Positions 8,820 to 17,850 are shown, counted from the first letter of the stretch. The stretch: 64,000 nucleotides of DNA from Cryobacterium sp. MP_M3 (GCF_015752155.1 NZ_JADOVI010000009.1:62001-126000); one strand, 5' to 3'. The notes: a model not told the origin generated them from the sequence alone. A program made the numbers and translations.

Positions 8820-9686
8820 GTGGGCATCCCGTCGCTGCGGCTGCGCGCGAGCGACGCCGTCGAGCTGATGGACGACCCCGACTGCGACCCGGAACGGCTC
8901 GACCGCACCTACGCGAACTTCCGGTTCGTGAACGCGGTCGTGTCGGGCTGGCGTGGGATCTACCGGCGGGAGATCCGCCCGGAGTTGTCGCGCACGACGG
9001 AGAGCACCCTGCTCGACATCGGGTCGGGCGGCGGCGACATGGCCAGGGCGCTGGCCCGCTGGGCGGCCGGGGACGGGCTGCGCCTCACCGTGACCGCGAT
9101 CGACCCGGATCCCCGGGCGCACGCTTACGCCACCGGGCTGCCGCCGCTGCCGGGGCTGACCTTCCGGCGGGCGCTGAGCTCGGAGCTGGTCGCCGAGGGA
9201 GCGCGCTTCGATTTCGTCGTCTCCAACCATGTGCTGCACCACCTCTCCGCCGAGCAGCTCGGCGGCCTGCTCGTCGACTCCGAGCGGCTCGCCGCCGGCC
9301 GGGTGCTGCACGGCGACATCGAACGCAGCCGGTTCGCCTACCTCGGTTTCGGCCTGGGCACCTGGCCGTTCTTCCGCCGCTCGTTCATCCGCGACGACGG
9401 GCTCACCTCGATCCGGCGCAGCTTCACCGCGGCCGAGTTGCGCGCCGTCGTGCCGCCCGGCTGGCGGGTGACCCGGGAGCGGCCGTCCCGTCTCGTGCTG
9501 CGCTGGGCGCCCCGATCCGCGCCGAGATCTGCCGTTCCGGTCGAGACCGCCCCGCGCACCGGGCGGGCTCGACCGAAACGGCAGATCTCGGCGGAGGAAC
9601 GGGCGGCCGCGGCTTCGGTCGGCGGGGCTTCGGTCGGCGGGGCTTCGGTCGGCGGGGCGACGGATGCCGGGGCGACGGATGCGTGA
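8820..9686 (+). CDS. Class I SAM-dependent methyltransferase (polyketide tailoring)
   Basis: A 288-residue protein starting at GTG 8820. Motif I of the SAM-binding fold is LLDIGSGGGDMA at residues 64-75, followed by an acidic strand AIDPDPR and a later SNHVLHHLS that marks the post-II region. It probably methylates the polyketide made by the upstream synthase; this role is inferred from the operon. The catalytic domain ends near residue 230. The last ~55 residues are encoded by a 72-bp palindromic repeat (9521-9592) and then by 15-bp minisatellite units, so the tail appears to have been added by repeat insertion. The stop overlaps the start of the flavoprotein gene. Confidence 0.85.
   Translation: MGIPSLRLRASDAVELMDDPDCDPERLDRTYANFRFVNAVVSGWRGIYRREIRPELSRTTESTLLDIGSGGGDMARALARWAAGDGLRLTVTAIDPDPRAHAYATGLPPLPGLTFRRALSSELVAEGARFDFVVSNHVLHHLSAEQLGGLLVDSERLAAGRVLHGDIERSRFAYLGFGLGTWPFFRRSFIRDDGLTSIRRSFTAAELRAVVPPGWRVTRERPSRLVLRWAPRSAPRSAVPVETAPRTGRARPKRQISAEERAAAASVGGASVGGASVGGATDAGATDA
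9521..9592 (+). repeat. 72-bp palindromic element, family B copy 1
   Basis: Arms of 25 bp (9521-9545 and 9568-9592, one mismatch) flank a 22-bp centre. The outer arm starts GCCGAGATCTGCCG. A second copy with the same geometry is at 33393-33464. This copy lies in frame inside the methyltransferase gene. Confidence 0.85.
9611..9685 (+). repeat. 15-bp tandem repeat spanning a gene junction
   Basis: Three perfect units of GGCTTCGGTCGGCGG (9611-9655) are followed by two related 15-mers of the form GGCGACGGATGC. They encode the ASVGG repeats ending the methyltransferase. The last unit supplies the ATG at 9679 of the next gene. Confidence 0.85.
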
Positions 9687-10812
9687 CGTCATCGTCGTCG
9701 GCGGGGGACCGGTCGGCATCCTGCTGGCCGGGCTGCTCGCCGTGCGCGGCCTCGACGTGGAGGTGCTCGAGCAGCGGAGCGAGCCGTCGCTGCGATCGCG
9801 GGCCATCGGCATCCACCCGCCGTCGCTCCGGGCGCTGCGGCAGCTCGGAGTCGCGGACACGATCATCGAGAGCGCGGTCCGCATCAGCGGCGGGGAGGTG
9901 CGCTCCGACGGACGCCGCCTCGGCCGGCTCCGGTTCGCCGAGACCGCCGACCGCTACCAGCGCGTCATCTCCCTGCCCCAGTACGAGACCGAGGCGGTGC
10001 TGCGGGCCCGGTTCGAGCAGCTCCGGCCCGGCTGTTTCCGCGGCGGCGTGACCGTGACCGGGGTGCGCGACCGGGGCGACCGGGTCGAGCTCGTCGCTGG
10101 GCCCGGCGCGGGGGAGCCGCTCGAGGCCCGCTACGTCGTGGCCGCCGACGGTGCCCGCAGCGCCGTGCGCGACCTGCTCGGCATCCGCTGCGCCGCCCGC
10201 ACCGGCGGTGAAACCTACCTGATGAGCGACTACGCCGACACGGGCGAGCACGGCGCTGAGGCGGTGCTGTTCTTCGAGCGGGGCGGGGTGGTCGAGTCCT
10301 TCCCGTTGCCGGGCGGCCGGCGCCGGTGGGTGGCGATGACCCCGTCCCTGATGACGGGCGCGACCAGCGCCGACCTGGCGGCCCTGGTGCGCGCCCGAAC
10401 CGGAATCGAGTTGCCCCCGACGGAGGCGGTGGCGAGCTCCTTCGCTGTGGCGCAGCGGCTGGCCCGGCGGCTCGTGTCCGGCCGGGTCGTGCTCGTCGGC
10501 GACGCCGCCCACCAGATCAGCCCGATCGGCGGGCAGGGCATGAACCTCGGCTGGCTCGACGCGCTGCAGCTCGCCCCCGCGCTGGAACGGGCGATCCGCG
10601 AGCCGGCGACCGCGGCATCCGTTCTCGCTGACTACGACCGTCGCCGCCGGCGCAGCGCCCGGATGGCCGCGCGGCAGGCCGGCTTCAACATGGCGATGGG
10701 CCGCCCGGCGCGGGGCCTGCGCCTGCGGGCGCGGAACGGCCTCGTGCGCGCGCTCGCGGTGCCGCCGGCGAGCATGGTGCTCGCCCGCGCGTTCACCATG
10801 CGCTGGCTCTGA
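9679..10812 (+). CDS. FAD-dependent monooxygenase (aromatic hydroxylase type)
   Basis: A 377-residue flavoprotein of the p-hydroxybenzoate hydroxylase type. The dinucleotide-binding GGGPVG is at residues 8-13, the DG motif (VVAADGARSAVR) at about 153-164, and the GD motif (VLVGDAAHQISPIGGQGMN) at about 270-288. It likely hydroxylates the methylated polyketide phenol toward a quinone, as SrsC does; this rests on operon context. The ATG at 9679 is preferred over 9664 because the overlap with the upstream stop is then 8 bases and the protein begins MRDVIVVGGG. The protein lacks the C-terminal thioredoxin-like domain of larger phenol hydroxylases. Confidence 0.86.
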   Translation: MRDVIVVGGGPVGILLAGLLAVRGLDVEVLEQRSEPSLRSRAIGIHPPSLRALRQLGVADTIIESAVRISGGEVRSDGRRLGRLRFAETADRYQRVISLPQYETEAVLRARFEQLRPGCFRGGVTVTGVRDRGDRVELVAGPGAGEPLEARYVVAADGARSAVRDLLGIRCAARTGGETYLMSDYADTGEHGAEAVLFFERGGVVESFPLPGGRRRWVAMTPSLMTGATSADLAALVRARTGIELPPTEAVASSFAVAQRLARRLVSGRVVLVGDAAHQISPIGGQGMNLGWLDALQLAPALERAIREPATAASVLADYDRRRRRSARMAARQAGFNMAMGRPARGLRLRARNGLVRALAVPPASMVLARAFTMRWL

Positions 10813-10855
10813 CCCCGCTGATCCTGCCCGCCCGCCGGTTCAGGGCGACGTCACG

Positions 10856-10949
10856 TGCATAACTCCTGCAATCCGGCCGACGGGCGCCGAACTCGCCCGG
10901 GATTCCGGGGCAGTGTCCGGCCGGAGGCAGAAATTGCAGGAGTTACGCA
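10856..10949. repeat. 94-bp palindromic element, family A copy 1
   Basis: Arms of 17 bp (10856-10872 and 10933-10949, one mismatch) carry the sequence TAACTCCTGCAAT. The centre contains CGGGATTCCGGG. It sits between two convergent genes (flavoprotein and glycosidase) and could act as a bidirectional terminator as well as being a dispersed repeat. Confidence 0.85.
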
Positions 10950-10977
10950 GGTCAGGCTCGGGGGACTCCGCCGAGCG

Positions 10978-13050
10978 CTACTGGCCGACGGCGACGGATG
11001 CCGCCCCGAGCAGCGTGTTGCGGCTCACCGCCCCGGAGGCATCCGTGGCGAGCTCGAAGCTGCGTCCGCCGAAGACGAGGCCGCGCACATCGAGCGCCCC
11101 GGCGATCGGCAGGGGTGAGACCCGGAGTTCCTCGGCCTGCGCGTCGGGTTCGAGGCCGAGGATCGTGCCGAGGACGGCGACGGCGGACGCGGCCGACCAG
11201 GCCTGCGGGCGGCAGGCGGCCGGGTAGGGGATCGGCGCGGCGGACTCCTCGGTCGAGTGGCCGGAGTGGAGTTCGGGCATCCGGTAGTCGAAGCCCTCCG
11301 CGGTGCGGAGCAGCCCCTCGATCAGGACGGCCGCCTCCGCGCCGAAACCGGCCCGGCCGAGGCCGGCGATCGCGATCGCGGTGTCGTGGGTCCAGACCGA
11401 GCCGCCGTGGTAGCTCAGCGGCCAGTAGCCGGTGGAGTCGGTCGACATGGTGCGGAGGCCGTAGCCGGAGCTCAGCTCGGGGGAGACCAGGCGCCGGGCG
11501 ACCAGGCGCGAGCCCTCCTCGTCGAGGATGCCGGTGCCGAGCAGGTGGCCGATGTTGCTGGTGACGGTGTCGACCTTCTGCTTGTGCGCGTCGAGGGCGA
11601 CGGCCGGGTAGGCCCCGTCGGGGGATTCGATCCAGAACGCAGCGTTGAAGCGGGTCTTCAGCGCGGCAGCCCAGTCGCGCCAGTCCGCGCCGCCGGTGCG
11701 GCCGAAGTGGTCGAGCAGAGCGGCGCCGCCGATGGCGGCCTCGTAGGCGTAGGCCTGCACCTCGCAGAGCGCGATCGGGCCCTCGGAGAGGCTCCCGTCG
11801 CGCCACTGGATGGAATCGCCGGAGTCCTTCCAGCCCTGGTTGGCCAGGCCGTGCCCGGTCGAGTCGACGTATTCGAGGAAGCCGTCGCCGTCGCTGTCCC
11901 CGTAGGAGCGCATCCAGACCAGGGCGGTCTCGAGGTGGGGCAGCAGCGCCTCGACCTCGGCGTCGGGCATGCCCCACTTCCAGGCGTCGTGCAGCAGGTT
12001 GATCCACAGTGCGGTCGCGTCGACCGTGCCGTAGTAGAGCGGCGGCAGGGAGGTGTCCTCGCCGGGCATGTTGAGGGTGCCCGGGCGCAGTTCGTGCATG
12101 ATCTTGCCGGGCTGTTCGGCCGTCGCAGCGACCGTCTCGGTGCCCTGCAGCGCGGCGAGCACCCGCAGGGTCGAGCCGGCGAGGCCGGTGCCGAGCGGCA
12201 GCAGCATCCGGGCGGCCCAGATCGAGTCCCGGCCGAAGAGGGTGAAGAACCACGGCGCCCCGGCGGCGAGGAACACGTCGTCCGGCTGGTCGCGGGTGAC
12301 CATCCGCAGCCCGGCGAGGTCTTTGAGGGCGGTGTCCACCCAGGCGCCGAGGCGGGAGTCGTCGGCCCGGGCCGTGACGCCGGCCCAGTCGGATGCCCCG
12401 CTCGCGCCGCGGACGACGGCCGACGGGTCGACGATGGCCAGTTCCCAACTTACGCTGACGCTGCCGTGGGCGGGGATCGTGACGCTCCAGCTCGCGGTGG
12501 TCAGCCCGTCGGCGTCGACGACGAGGTCGGCGTCGGCGGAGGAGAACGAGGCCGTGATCGTGCCGGAGGAGTAGTGCACCCCGGCGTCATCGAGCACGGA
12601 GGCGATCTCGACGTCGGGCGTCAGGACCCCACCCTTGACGTCGTGGATGATGTCGAACGACGGCGTGAGCTCGAGTGTCACGGTCGTCTCGATCGGGTCG
12701 GTGATCGCGCTGGTGAGCTCGATCGTCTCGGTCACCCGGCCGTCCCGCGCCTGGCGCACCCGGGTGAGGAGTACCCGGGGGTCGGCGCCGCGGCCGTCGA
12801 GGTGGCGCAGCAGGGAGACGAAGCGGAGCGTGGCGGCATCCGTCACGCTGTGCGAGATGTTCTCGGGGACCTGGCCGCCGACGAGCAGGGTGAGGGCGCC
12901 CACGATGCGGGTGTCGGAGTGGTAGATGCCGTGCAGGGGGCGACTGCCCATCGATCCGTCGGGGGAGGACCAGACCTGGGTGGGCGCCGACAGGGCGACG
13001 AGCTCGTCGTGGAGCAGGGGCTGGTGGGGGTGCTTCGGTGTCCCGGACAT
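10978..13050 (-). CDS. Glycogen debranching-type amylo-alpha-1,6-glucosidase
   Basis: A 690-residue protein. The N-terminal ~230 residues match the bacterial debranching N-terminal domain (SDTRIVGALTLLVGG, then beta-rich segments), and the C-terminal ~430 residues form an (alpha/alpha)6 barrel of the amylo-1,6-glucosidase / GH63-like type, with PWFFTLFGRDSIWAARM at about residues 273-289 and later W-rich barrel motifs. Such proteins hydrolyse alpha-1,6 or related glucosidic linkages in the cytosol; exact substrate is open. The ATG at 13050 has GAGGAG 14 bases upstream; a GTG at 13062 is an alternative. It is divergent from a LacI regulator and sugar ABC importer, so it likely processes the imported oligosaccharide. 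Confidence 0.82.
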   Translation of the reverse strand: MSGTPKHPHQPLLHDELVALSAPTQVWSSPDGSMGSRPLHGIYHSDTRIVGALTLLVGGQVPENISHSVTDAATLRFVSLLRHLDGRGADPRVLLTRVRQARDGRVTETIELTSAITDPIETTVTLELTPSFDIIHDVKGGVLTPDVEIASVLDDAGVHYSSGTITASFSSADADLVVDADGLTTASWSVTIPAHGSVSVSWELAIVDPSAVVRGASGASDWAGVTARADDSRLGAWVDTALKDLAGLRMVTRDQPDDVFLAAGAPWFFTLFGRDSIWAARMLLPLGTGLAGSTLRVLAALQGTETVAATAEQPGKIMHELRPGTLNMPGEDTSLPPLYYGTVDATALWINLLHDAWKWGMPDAEVEALLPHLETALVWMRSYGDSDGDGFLEYVDSTGHGLANQGWKDSGDSIQWRDGSLSEGPIALCEVQAYAYEAAIGGAALLDHFGRTGGADWRDWAAALKTRFNAAFWIESPDGAYPAVALDAHKQKVDTVTSNIGHLLGTGILDEEGSRLVARRLVSPELSSGYGLRTMSTDSTGYWPLSYHGGSVWTHDTAIAIAGLGRAGFGAEAAVLIEGLLRTAEGFDYRMPELHSGHSTEESAAPIPYPAACRPQAWSAASAVAVLGTILGLEPDAQAEELRVSPLPIAGALDVRGLVFGGRSFELATDASGAVSRNTLLGAASVAVGQ

Positions 13051-13134
13051 GCGTGAATTCACGACTCCTCGGTGATTCGGTGGATTCGGTGAGCCCTGCA
13101 GTAGTGCATTCGAGGCCCGCTGTGCGATTGATTG

Positions 13135-13162
13135 TTGACAGATTCGCGTATTCAGGTAACGT
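13135..13162 (+). promoter_or_regulatory. Sigma-70-type promoter for the LacI/ABC operon
   Basis: TTGACA at 13135-13140 and TAACGT at 13157-13162 are separated by 16 bases. Transcription would begin near 13170, directly before the two operator copies. Confidence 0.6.
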
Positions 13163-13173
13163 AGCACTCAGGA

Positions 13174-13203
13174 TTTGAACGATCAAACTTTTGAACGATC
13201 AAA
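13174..13203 (+). promoter_or_regulatory. Twin LacI-family operators
   Basis: The 14-mer TTTGAACGATCAAA occurs twice (13174-13187 and 13190-13203), 16 bp apart centre to centre. Each is a near-palindrome with the central CG typical of LacI-family operators. The position right at the expected transcription start fits repression of the downstream regulator and ABC genes, and possibly of the divergent glycosidase. Confidence 0.75.
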
Positions 13204-13228
13204 TCACCACTTACCGCAAGGAGGCACC

Positions 13229-14353
13229 GTGGACCGGTTACCGACGATCGAAGACGTCGCACGTGCCGCCCAGGTGTCCAGGCAGACCGTGTCCAACGTG
13301 CTGAACACCCCGGCGATCGTCAAGCCGGAGACCCGAAAGCGCGTCGAGGTCGCCATCCGCAAGCTGGCTTACCGGCCGCACGCCTCGGCCCGCCGGCTGC
13401 GGATGCGCAAGTCCTCCACGATCGCCATCCGGCTCGACCCGATGACCAACGGCATCTCGGGTGCGCTGCTCGACCGATTCCTGCACGCCCTGACCGAGCA
13501 GGCGGATGCCCGCGGCATCCGGATCCTGCTCTTCACCGCCGCCGACCCGGCCGCCGAGATCGAGCAGATCCGCAAGCTGCGCGCCGGCGCCGACGTGGAC
13601 GCGTTCGTGCTCACCGCCACCTTCCACGGCGACCCGCGCACCGAATGGCTGGTGGAGAACGACGTTCCCTTCGTCACCTTCGGCCGGCCGTGGGGCGCCA
13701 ACGACATGAACAACCCGAAGCACCTCTGGGTGGACGTGGACGGATTCGCCGGGATGCGCGAGGCGGCCATCCACCTGATCGACCAGGGCTCCTCCCGGGT
13801 CGGGTTCGTCGGCTGGCCGAGCCTCTCCGGCACCGGCGACGATCGCCGCCGCGGCTGGCAGGCCGCCGTCGAGGAACGACTCTCCACCAGCGACGACGAC
13901 CTCGCCGCCCTGAACCTGAGCGTGGAGGACCGCCTCGAGGACGCCCGGGATGCCGTGGTCGCGCTGCTCGAGAGCGACGAGAGGATCGACGGCCTGGTCT
14001 GCGCGAGCGACACGCTCGCCCTCGGCGCGATGATCGCCGCGGCATCCGTCGGCCGGAGCGACCTGCCGATCATCGGCTTCGACAACTCGCCCGTCGGCCA
14101 GGCCATCGGCCTCTCCAGCGTCGACCAGACCCTCGACGAGGTCGCCCGTGGCGCCCTCGAACTGCTGCTCGGCGAGACCGGGGGAGACCTCGTGCACCGC
14201 GACGCCGCAGCCGGGGACACCCGTCACCGGCTCATCACACCTCACCTCGTCATCCGGCAGCCGCTGCGGCTGCTGGCCCCTGACGCGGCATCGACCCCCA
14301 CCGCAACCAAGAGTGCGGTCGGCAATCACAAGAATGGAAAGGAAACACAATGA
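13229..14353 (+). CDS. LacI family transcriptional regulator
   Basis: A 374-residue repressor-type protein. The N-terminal helix-turn-helix reads TIEDVARAAQVSRQTVSNVL (residues 5-24), followed by a hinge region and a periplasmic-binding-protein-like sensor domain ending about residue 350. It is expected to bind the twin operators just upstream and respond to a sugar imported by the adjacent ABC system. The GTG at 13229 is selected because AAGGAGG lies 4 bases before it and the protein then starts VDRLPTIEDVA; the longer upstream frame runs through the operators. The stop overlaps the ATG of the binding-protein gene. Confidence 0.9.
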   Translation: MDRLPTIEDVARAAQVSRQTVSNVLNTPAIVKPETRKRVEVAIRKLAYRPHASARRLRMRKSSTIAIRLDPMTNGISGALLDRFLHALTEQADARGIRILLFTAADPAAEIEQIRKLRAGADVDAFVLTATFHGDPRTEWLVENDVPFVTFGRPWGANDMNNPKHLWVDVDGFAGMREAAIHLIDQGSSRVGFVGWPSLSGTGDDRRRGWQAAVEERLSTSDDDLAALNLSVEDRLEDARDAVVALLESDERIDGLVCASDTLALGAMIAAASVGRSDLPIIGFDNSPVGQAIGLSSVDQTLDEVARGALELLLGETGGDLVHRDAAAGDTRHRLITPHLVIRQPLRLLAPDAASTPTATKSAVGNHKNGKETQ

Positions 14354-15594
14354 AACTACGACGAGGAGCACGCTGGGGTGCTGTTCTGGTGGCCGGCGGA
14401 CTGTTGGCCAGCCTGGCCGCCTGTTCGTCCGGTGGCAGTGACAGCGCCGGCGGCGACGTTGCCGGGCAGAAGCTCACTGTGCTGATCGGCTCGAGCGGCG
14501 ACGCCGAGACGAAGGCCGTGGGCGACGCGGCCAAGGCCTGGGGCACCACCAACAAGGCGACCGTCAAGGTCGTCGCGGCCAACGACCTCACCCAGCAGCT
14601 GGGGCAGGGATTCGCCGGCGGCAACCCGCCCGACCTGTTCTACATGGGCTGGGACCAGTTCCAGACCTACGCGAGCAAGCAGTACCTGGAGCCCTACGCC
14701 GACAAGGCCGCGAACAAGGATGCCTACTACCCGGCACTGAAGAGCGCGTTCAGCTACAAGGACAAGTTCTACTGCGAGCCCAAGGACTTCTCCACCCTCG
14801 GCCTGATCATCAACACCGAGAAGTGGGACGCGGCCGGCCTGACCGACGCTGACATCCCCACCGACTGGGCCGGCCTCGAGGCCGTCGCCAAGAAGCTCAC
14901 CACGGCCGACACGGCCGGGCTGTCCTTCGGAGCGGAATACGCCCGGATCGGCACCTTCATGAACCAGGCCGGCGGATCGATGCTGTCCAAGGACGGCAAG
15001 AAGGTCACGGCCGACTCGGCCGAGAACCTCGCCGGACTCACCGAGGTGAAGAAGCTCCTCACCGACGGCGTGCTCAAGTTCCCGGCAGACCTCGACTCCG
15101 GCTGGAGCGGAGAAGCGCTCGGCAAGGGCAAGGCCGCCATGGTCATCGAGGGTCCCTGGATCAGCGGGCTCAAGACCGACTACCCCGACCTGAAGTACAA
15201 GGCCGTCGAACTTCCCGCCGGCCCCGGTGGGCAGTCCACCTTCACCTTCAGCAACTGCTGGGGCATCCCGGCCCAGTCCAAGACGACAGCCGCCGCCGAA
15301 AGCCTGGTGAAGTTCCTCACCACCGACGAGCAGCAGCTGAAGTTCTCCGACGCCTTCGGGGTCATCCCGTCGACCGAGTCGGCCGCCAAGGTCTACTCGA
15401 CGACGTACCCCCAGAACGAATCGTTCGTCAAGAGCAACGACTACGCCGTCAGCCCGGTCGCCTTCGCCGGCGCATCCACCGTGATCAGTGACTTCAACTC
15501 CCAGTTGCAGGGTCTGGGCACGGGCGACCCCAAGGCGATCCTGAGCGCGCTGCAGACGAACCTGCAGGACGCCCTCGACGCCGCGAACAAGTAA
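14350..15594 (+). CDS. Sugar ABC transporter substrate-binding lipoprotein
   Basis: A 414-residue extracellular binding protein. The signal peptide ends in LLASLAAC with the lipobox cysteine at residue 25, so the mature protein should be lipid-anchored. The body matches the family 1 solute-binding fold used for oligosaccharides (segments YMGWDQFQTYA, YCEPKDFSTLGLIINTEKW, AMVIEGPWISG). It delivers sugar to the two permeases that follow. The ATG overlaps the regulator's stop (ATGA) and has GGAAAGGA upstream. No ATPase gene is present, so a shared MsiK-type ATPase elsewhere is likely, as is common in actinobacteria. Confidence 0.9.
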   Translation: MKLRRGARWGAVLVAGGLLASLAACSSGGSDSAGGDVAGQKLTVLIGSSGDAETKAVGDAAKAWGTTNKATVKVVAANDLTQQLGQGFAGGNPPDLFYMGWDQFQTYASKQYLEPYADKAANKDAYYPALKSAFSYKDKFYCEPKDFSTLGLIINTEKWDAAGLTDADIPTDWAGLEAVAKKLTTADTAGLSFGAEYARIGTFMNQAGGSMLSKDGKKVTADSAENLAGLTEVKKLLTDGVLKFPADLDSGWSGEALGKGKAAMVIEGPWISGLKTDYPDLKYKAVELPAGPGGQSTFTFSNCWGIPAQSKTTAAAESLVKFLTTDEQQLKFSDAFGVIPSTESAAKVYSTTYPQNESFVKSNDYAVSPVAFAGASTVISDFNSQLQGLGTGDPKAILSALQTNLQDALDAANK

Positions 15595-15604
15595 GCAGGA
15601 CATC

Positions 15605-16879
15605 ATGAGCGCGATTCGGGGCAGCAACAATCCAACAACGGATGCCGGCACGGCATCCGGTGGGGCAGGGGCGGCCCCGAATCGTCGCCGTGGCACATCC
15701 CGGCCGAGCAGGAACCGGCCCAGCCTGCACCGGGGCGAGGCGAAATACGGCTGGCTGTTCATCACCCCGCCGATCATCATCATCGGCATCTTCCTGGTCG
15801 TGCCGGTGCTCCTCGCCGTCTGGGTGAGCGTCAGCGACTGGAGCGGGCTCGGCTCGCCGCTGAACCCGCAGGTCAGCTTCGTCGGGTCGAAGAACTTCGA
15901 GGCGGTGCTCTCCGATCCGGGGCTCGCCCAGAAGGACTTCGGCACCTCGATCCGCAACAACCTCTACTACGTGGTGCTCGTCGTCCCGCTGCAGACCGCG
16001 CTGGCCCTGTTCCTCGCGGTTCAGGTGAACCGGCGCATCCTCAAAGGGCGCGGCTTCTTCCGCACCGCGTTCTACTTCCCCTCGGTGACGAGTTCGATCG
16101 CGATCACCGCGATCTGGCTGTTCCTGTTCGGCGCTACCGGCGCCGTCAACAAGATCCTCGGCTTCTTCGGGGCCAGCGGCCCGGTCTGGTTCGCCGACCC
16201 GCGCGGCGTGCTGCACATCATCCTCGGCGCCTTCGGGGTCTCCGCCGCCCCCGACGCGCTCGCGGGCGGCGGGATGCTCGGGGTCAGCTGGTGGGAATGG
16301 CTGAGCGGGCCGAGCGTGGCCATGTGCGCCATCATCCTGCTGGCCGTCTTCACGACGTCGGGCACCTTCATGCTGCTGTTCATCGCGGCCATACAGGCGA
16401 TCGGCGCGGAGGTCGACGAGGCCGCATTGATGGACGGCGCGGGCCCGTTCCGCAAGTTCTTCTCGGTGACCCTGCCGATGCTCAAGCCAACCCTGTTCAC
16501 CGTGCTCACCCTCGGGCTGATCGGCACCTGGCAGGTCTTCGACCAGATCTACCTCACCGGCGGCGGCAAGCCGGGCAAGACCCTGCTCACCCCGGCGTAC
16601 CTGGCCTACCAGACCTCGTTCAAGGACCTGAACTGGGGACAGGGCGCGGCGATCTCGTTCATCCTGTTCGTGATCATCATCCTGCTCACCGCCCTGCAGC
16701 GGTACGTGCTGCGGGACCGGAAGGACAAGGGCAAGGTGAGCCGGGCGCTGGCGGGGGCGATCGCCGCCGATCGCGTCGTCGTCGCGGCGAGCACCGTGGC
16801 ATCCGCTGCGGACCGGGGGTCCTCGACGTCGTCGTCCTCCGGAAGCGCCACCTCGAACCAGGCCGGAGACGACAAATGA
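15605..16879 (+). CDS. Sugar ABC transporter permease (MalF type)
   Basis: A 424-residue inner-membrane protein. After a polar 45-residue N-terminus there are about six membrane segments and the permease EAA loop EVDEAALMDGAGPFRKFF near residue 270, which docks the ATPase. It is unusually long because of a ~65-residue insertion around residues 175-230 (containing a VSAAPDALAGG stretch between membrane segments) and a 50-residue Ser/Ala-rich tail. The gene starts 10 bases after the binding-protein stop and overlaps the second permease by 4 bases. Confidence 0.9.
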   Translation: MSAIRGSNNPTTDAGTASGGAGAAPNRRRGTSRPSRNRPSLHRGEAKYGWLFITPPIIIIGIFLVVPVLLAVWVSVSDWSGLGSPLNPQVSFVGSKNFEAVLSDPGLAQKDFGTSIRNNLYYVVLVVPLQTALALFLAVQVNRRILKGRGFFRTAFYFPSVTSSIAITAIWLFLFGATGAVNKILGFFGASGPVWFADPRGVLHIILGAFGVSAAPDALAGGGMLGVSWWEWLSGPSVAMCAIILLAVFTTSGTFMLLFIAAIQAIGAEVDEAALMDGAGPFRKFFSVTLPMLKPTLFTVLTLGLIGTWQVFDQIYLTGGGKPGKTLLTPAYLAYQTSFKDLNWGQGAAISFILFVIIILLTALQRYVLRDRKDKGKVSRALAGAIAADRVVVAASTVASAADRGSSTSSSSGSATSNQAGDDK

Positions 16880-17790
16880 ACGCCGTGACCACCCCCCAGG
16901 CCCCGCCCGCCGTCGCCCGCGAGGCGACGCCGGCCCCCACGATGCGCAAGCGGTCGATCGGCTGGCGGCTCCGCACCGGGTCTGGCCTGAGCTACCTCAT
17001 GCTCGGTGTGCTCGCCCTCGTCTACATCTACCCGTTCCTGATCACGCTGTCCTCCGCGTTCAAGACCGACGACGAGGCCACCAACGACCCGCTCCGGCTG
17101 ATCCCGCAGATCTGGTCGTTCGCGTCGTTCGAGCGGCTGTTCACGGATGTCCCGCTGCCGCTCTGGACGATGAACACGATCTTCGTGACCATCACGATCA
17201 CCCTCGGCCGGGTGTTCTTCGACTCCCTCGCCGGCTACGCGCTGAGCCGGCTGCGGTTCCGCGGCCGCAGCCTCATCTTCGCGTCCCTCGTCGCGGTGAT
17301 GGCCGTGCCCGGGGTCGTGCTACTGATCCCGCGGTTCCTGATCCTCAAGCAGTTCGGCATGTACGACAGCTACGCGGGCATGATCGTGCCGCTGCTCGTC
17401 GACGCGGCCGGGATCTTCATCATGAAGCAGTTCTTCGAGTCGATCCCCAACGGGGTGGAGGAGGCGGCCCGCCTCGACGGCGCCGGCGTCTTCCGCACCT
17501 TCTGGACGATCGTGCTGCCGATGGCCAGGCCCGCCCTGGTGACCCTGTTCATCCTGAGCTTCCAGGGCTCGTGGAACGAGTTCGGGCACTTCATCGTGTC
17601 CCGGCAGAGCCCGGAGACGAACACCCTCACCACGGGCATCGCCTCGCTGTTCTCCGGCCAGCTCGGCTCGGGAAACGAGTTCCCGCTCAAGATGGCGGCC
17701 GCAGTGCTGATGACCATCCCGATCGCGATCATGTTCTTCGTCTTCCAGAAGCGGCTCATCAACACCACCGAAGGCTCCGAGAAGGGCTGA
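16876..17790 (+). CDS. Sugar ABC transporter permease (MalG type)
   Basis: A 304-residue inner-membrane protein with six predicted segments, the first at about residues 38-58 (YLMLGVLALVYIYPFLITL). The EAA loop reads EEAARLDGAGVFRTFW near residues 196-211. It pairs with the upstream permease to form the importer channel. The ATG at 16876 overlaps the preceding TGA at 16877-16879. This is the last gene of the operon; a long hairpin follows. Confidence 0.9.
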   Translation: MNAVTTPQAPPAVAREATPAPTMRKRSIGWRLRTGSGLSYLMLGVLALVYIYPFLITLSSAFKTDDEATNDPLRLIPQIWSFASFERLFTDVPLPLWTMNTIFVTITITLGRVFFDSLAGYALSRLRFRGRSLIFASLVAVMAVPGVVLLIPRFLILKQFGMYDSYAGMIVPLLVDAAGIFIMKQFFESIPNGVEEAARLDGAGVFRTFWTIVLPMARPALVTLFILSFQGSWNEFGHFIVSRQSPETNTLTTGIASLFSGQLGSGNEFPLKMAAAVLMTIPIAIMFFVFQKRLINTTEGSEKG

Positions 17791-17800
17791 CACCGGTTCC

Positions 17801-17850
17801 CGGCCCGTGTTGCTCGTGCTGATGGCGCGAGCGACACGGGCCGTTCGTCT
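17801..17850 (+). terminator. Hairpin terminator after the ABC operon
   Basis: A 16-bp stem (17801-17816 with 17828-17843, one G-U) encloses an 11-nt loop and is followed by TTCGTCT, starting 11 bases after the permease stop. Confidence 0.75.

Noticed and set aside
10856..10949. Insertion sequence or attachment site
   Set aside because: No transposase or integrase gene is present in the window and no target duplication is visible; treated as a non-autonomous palindromic repeat instead.
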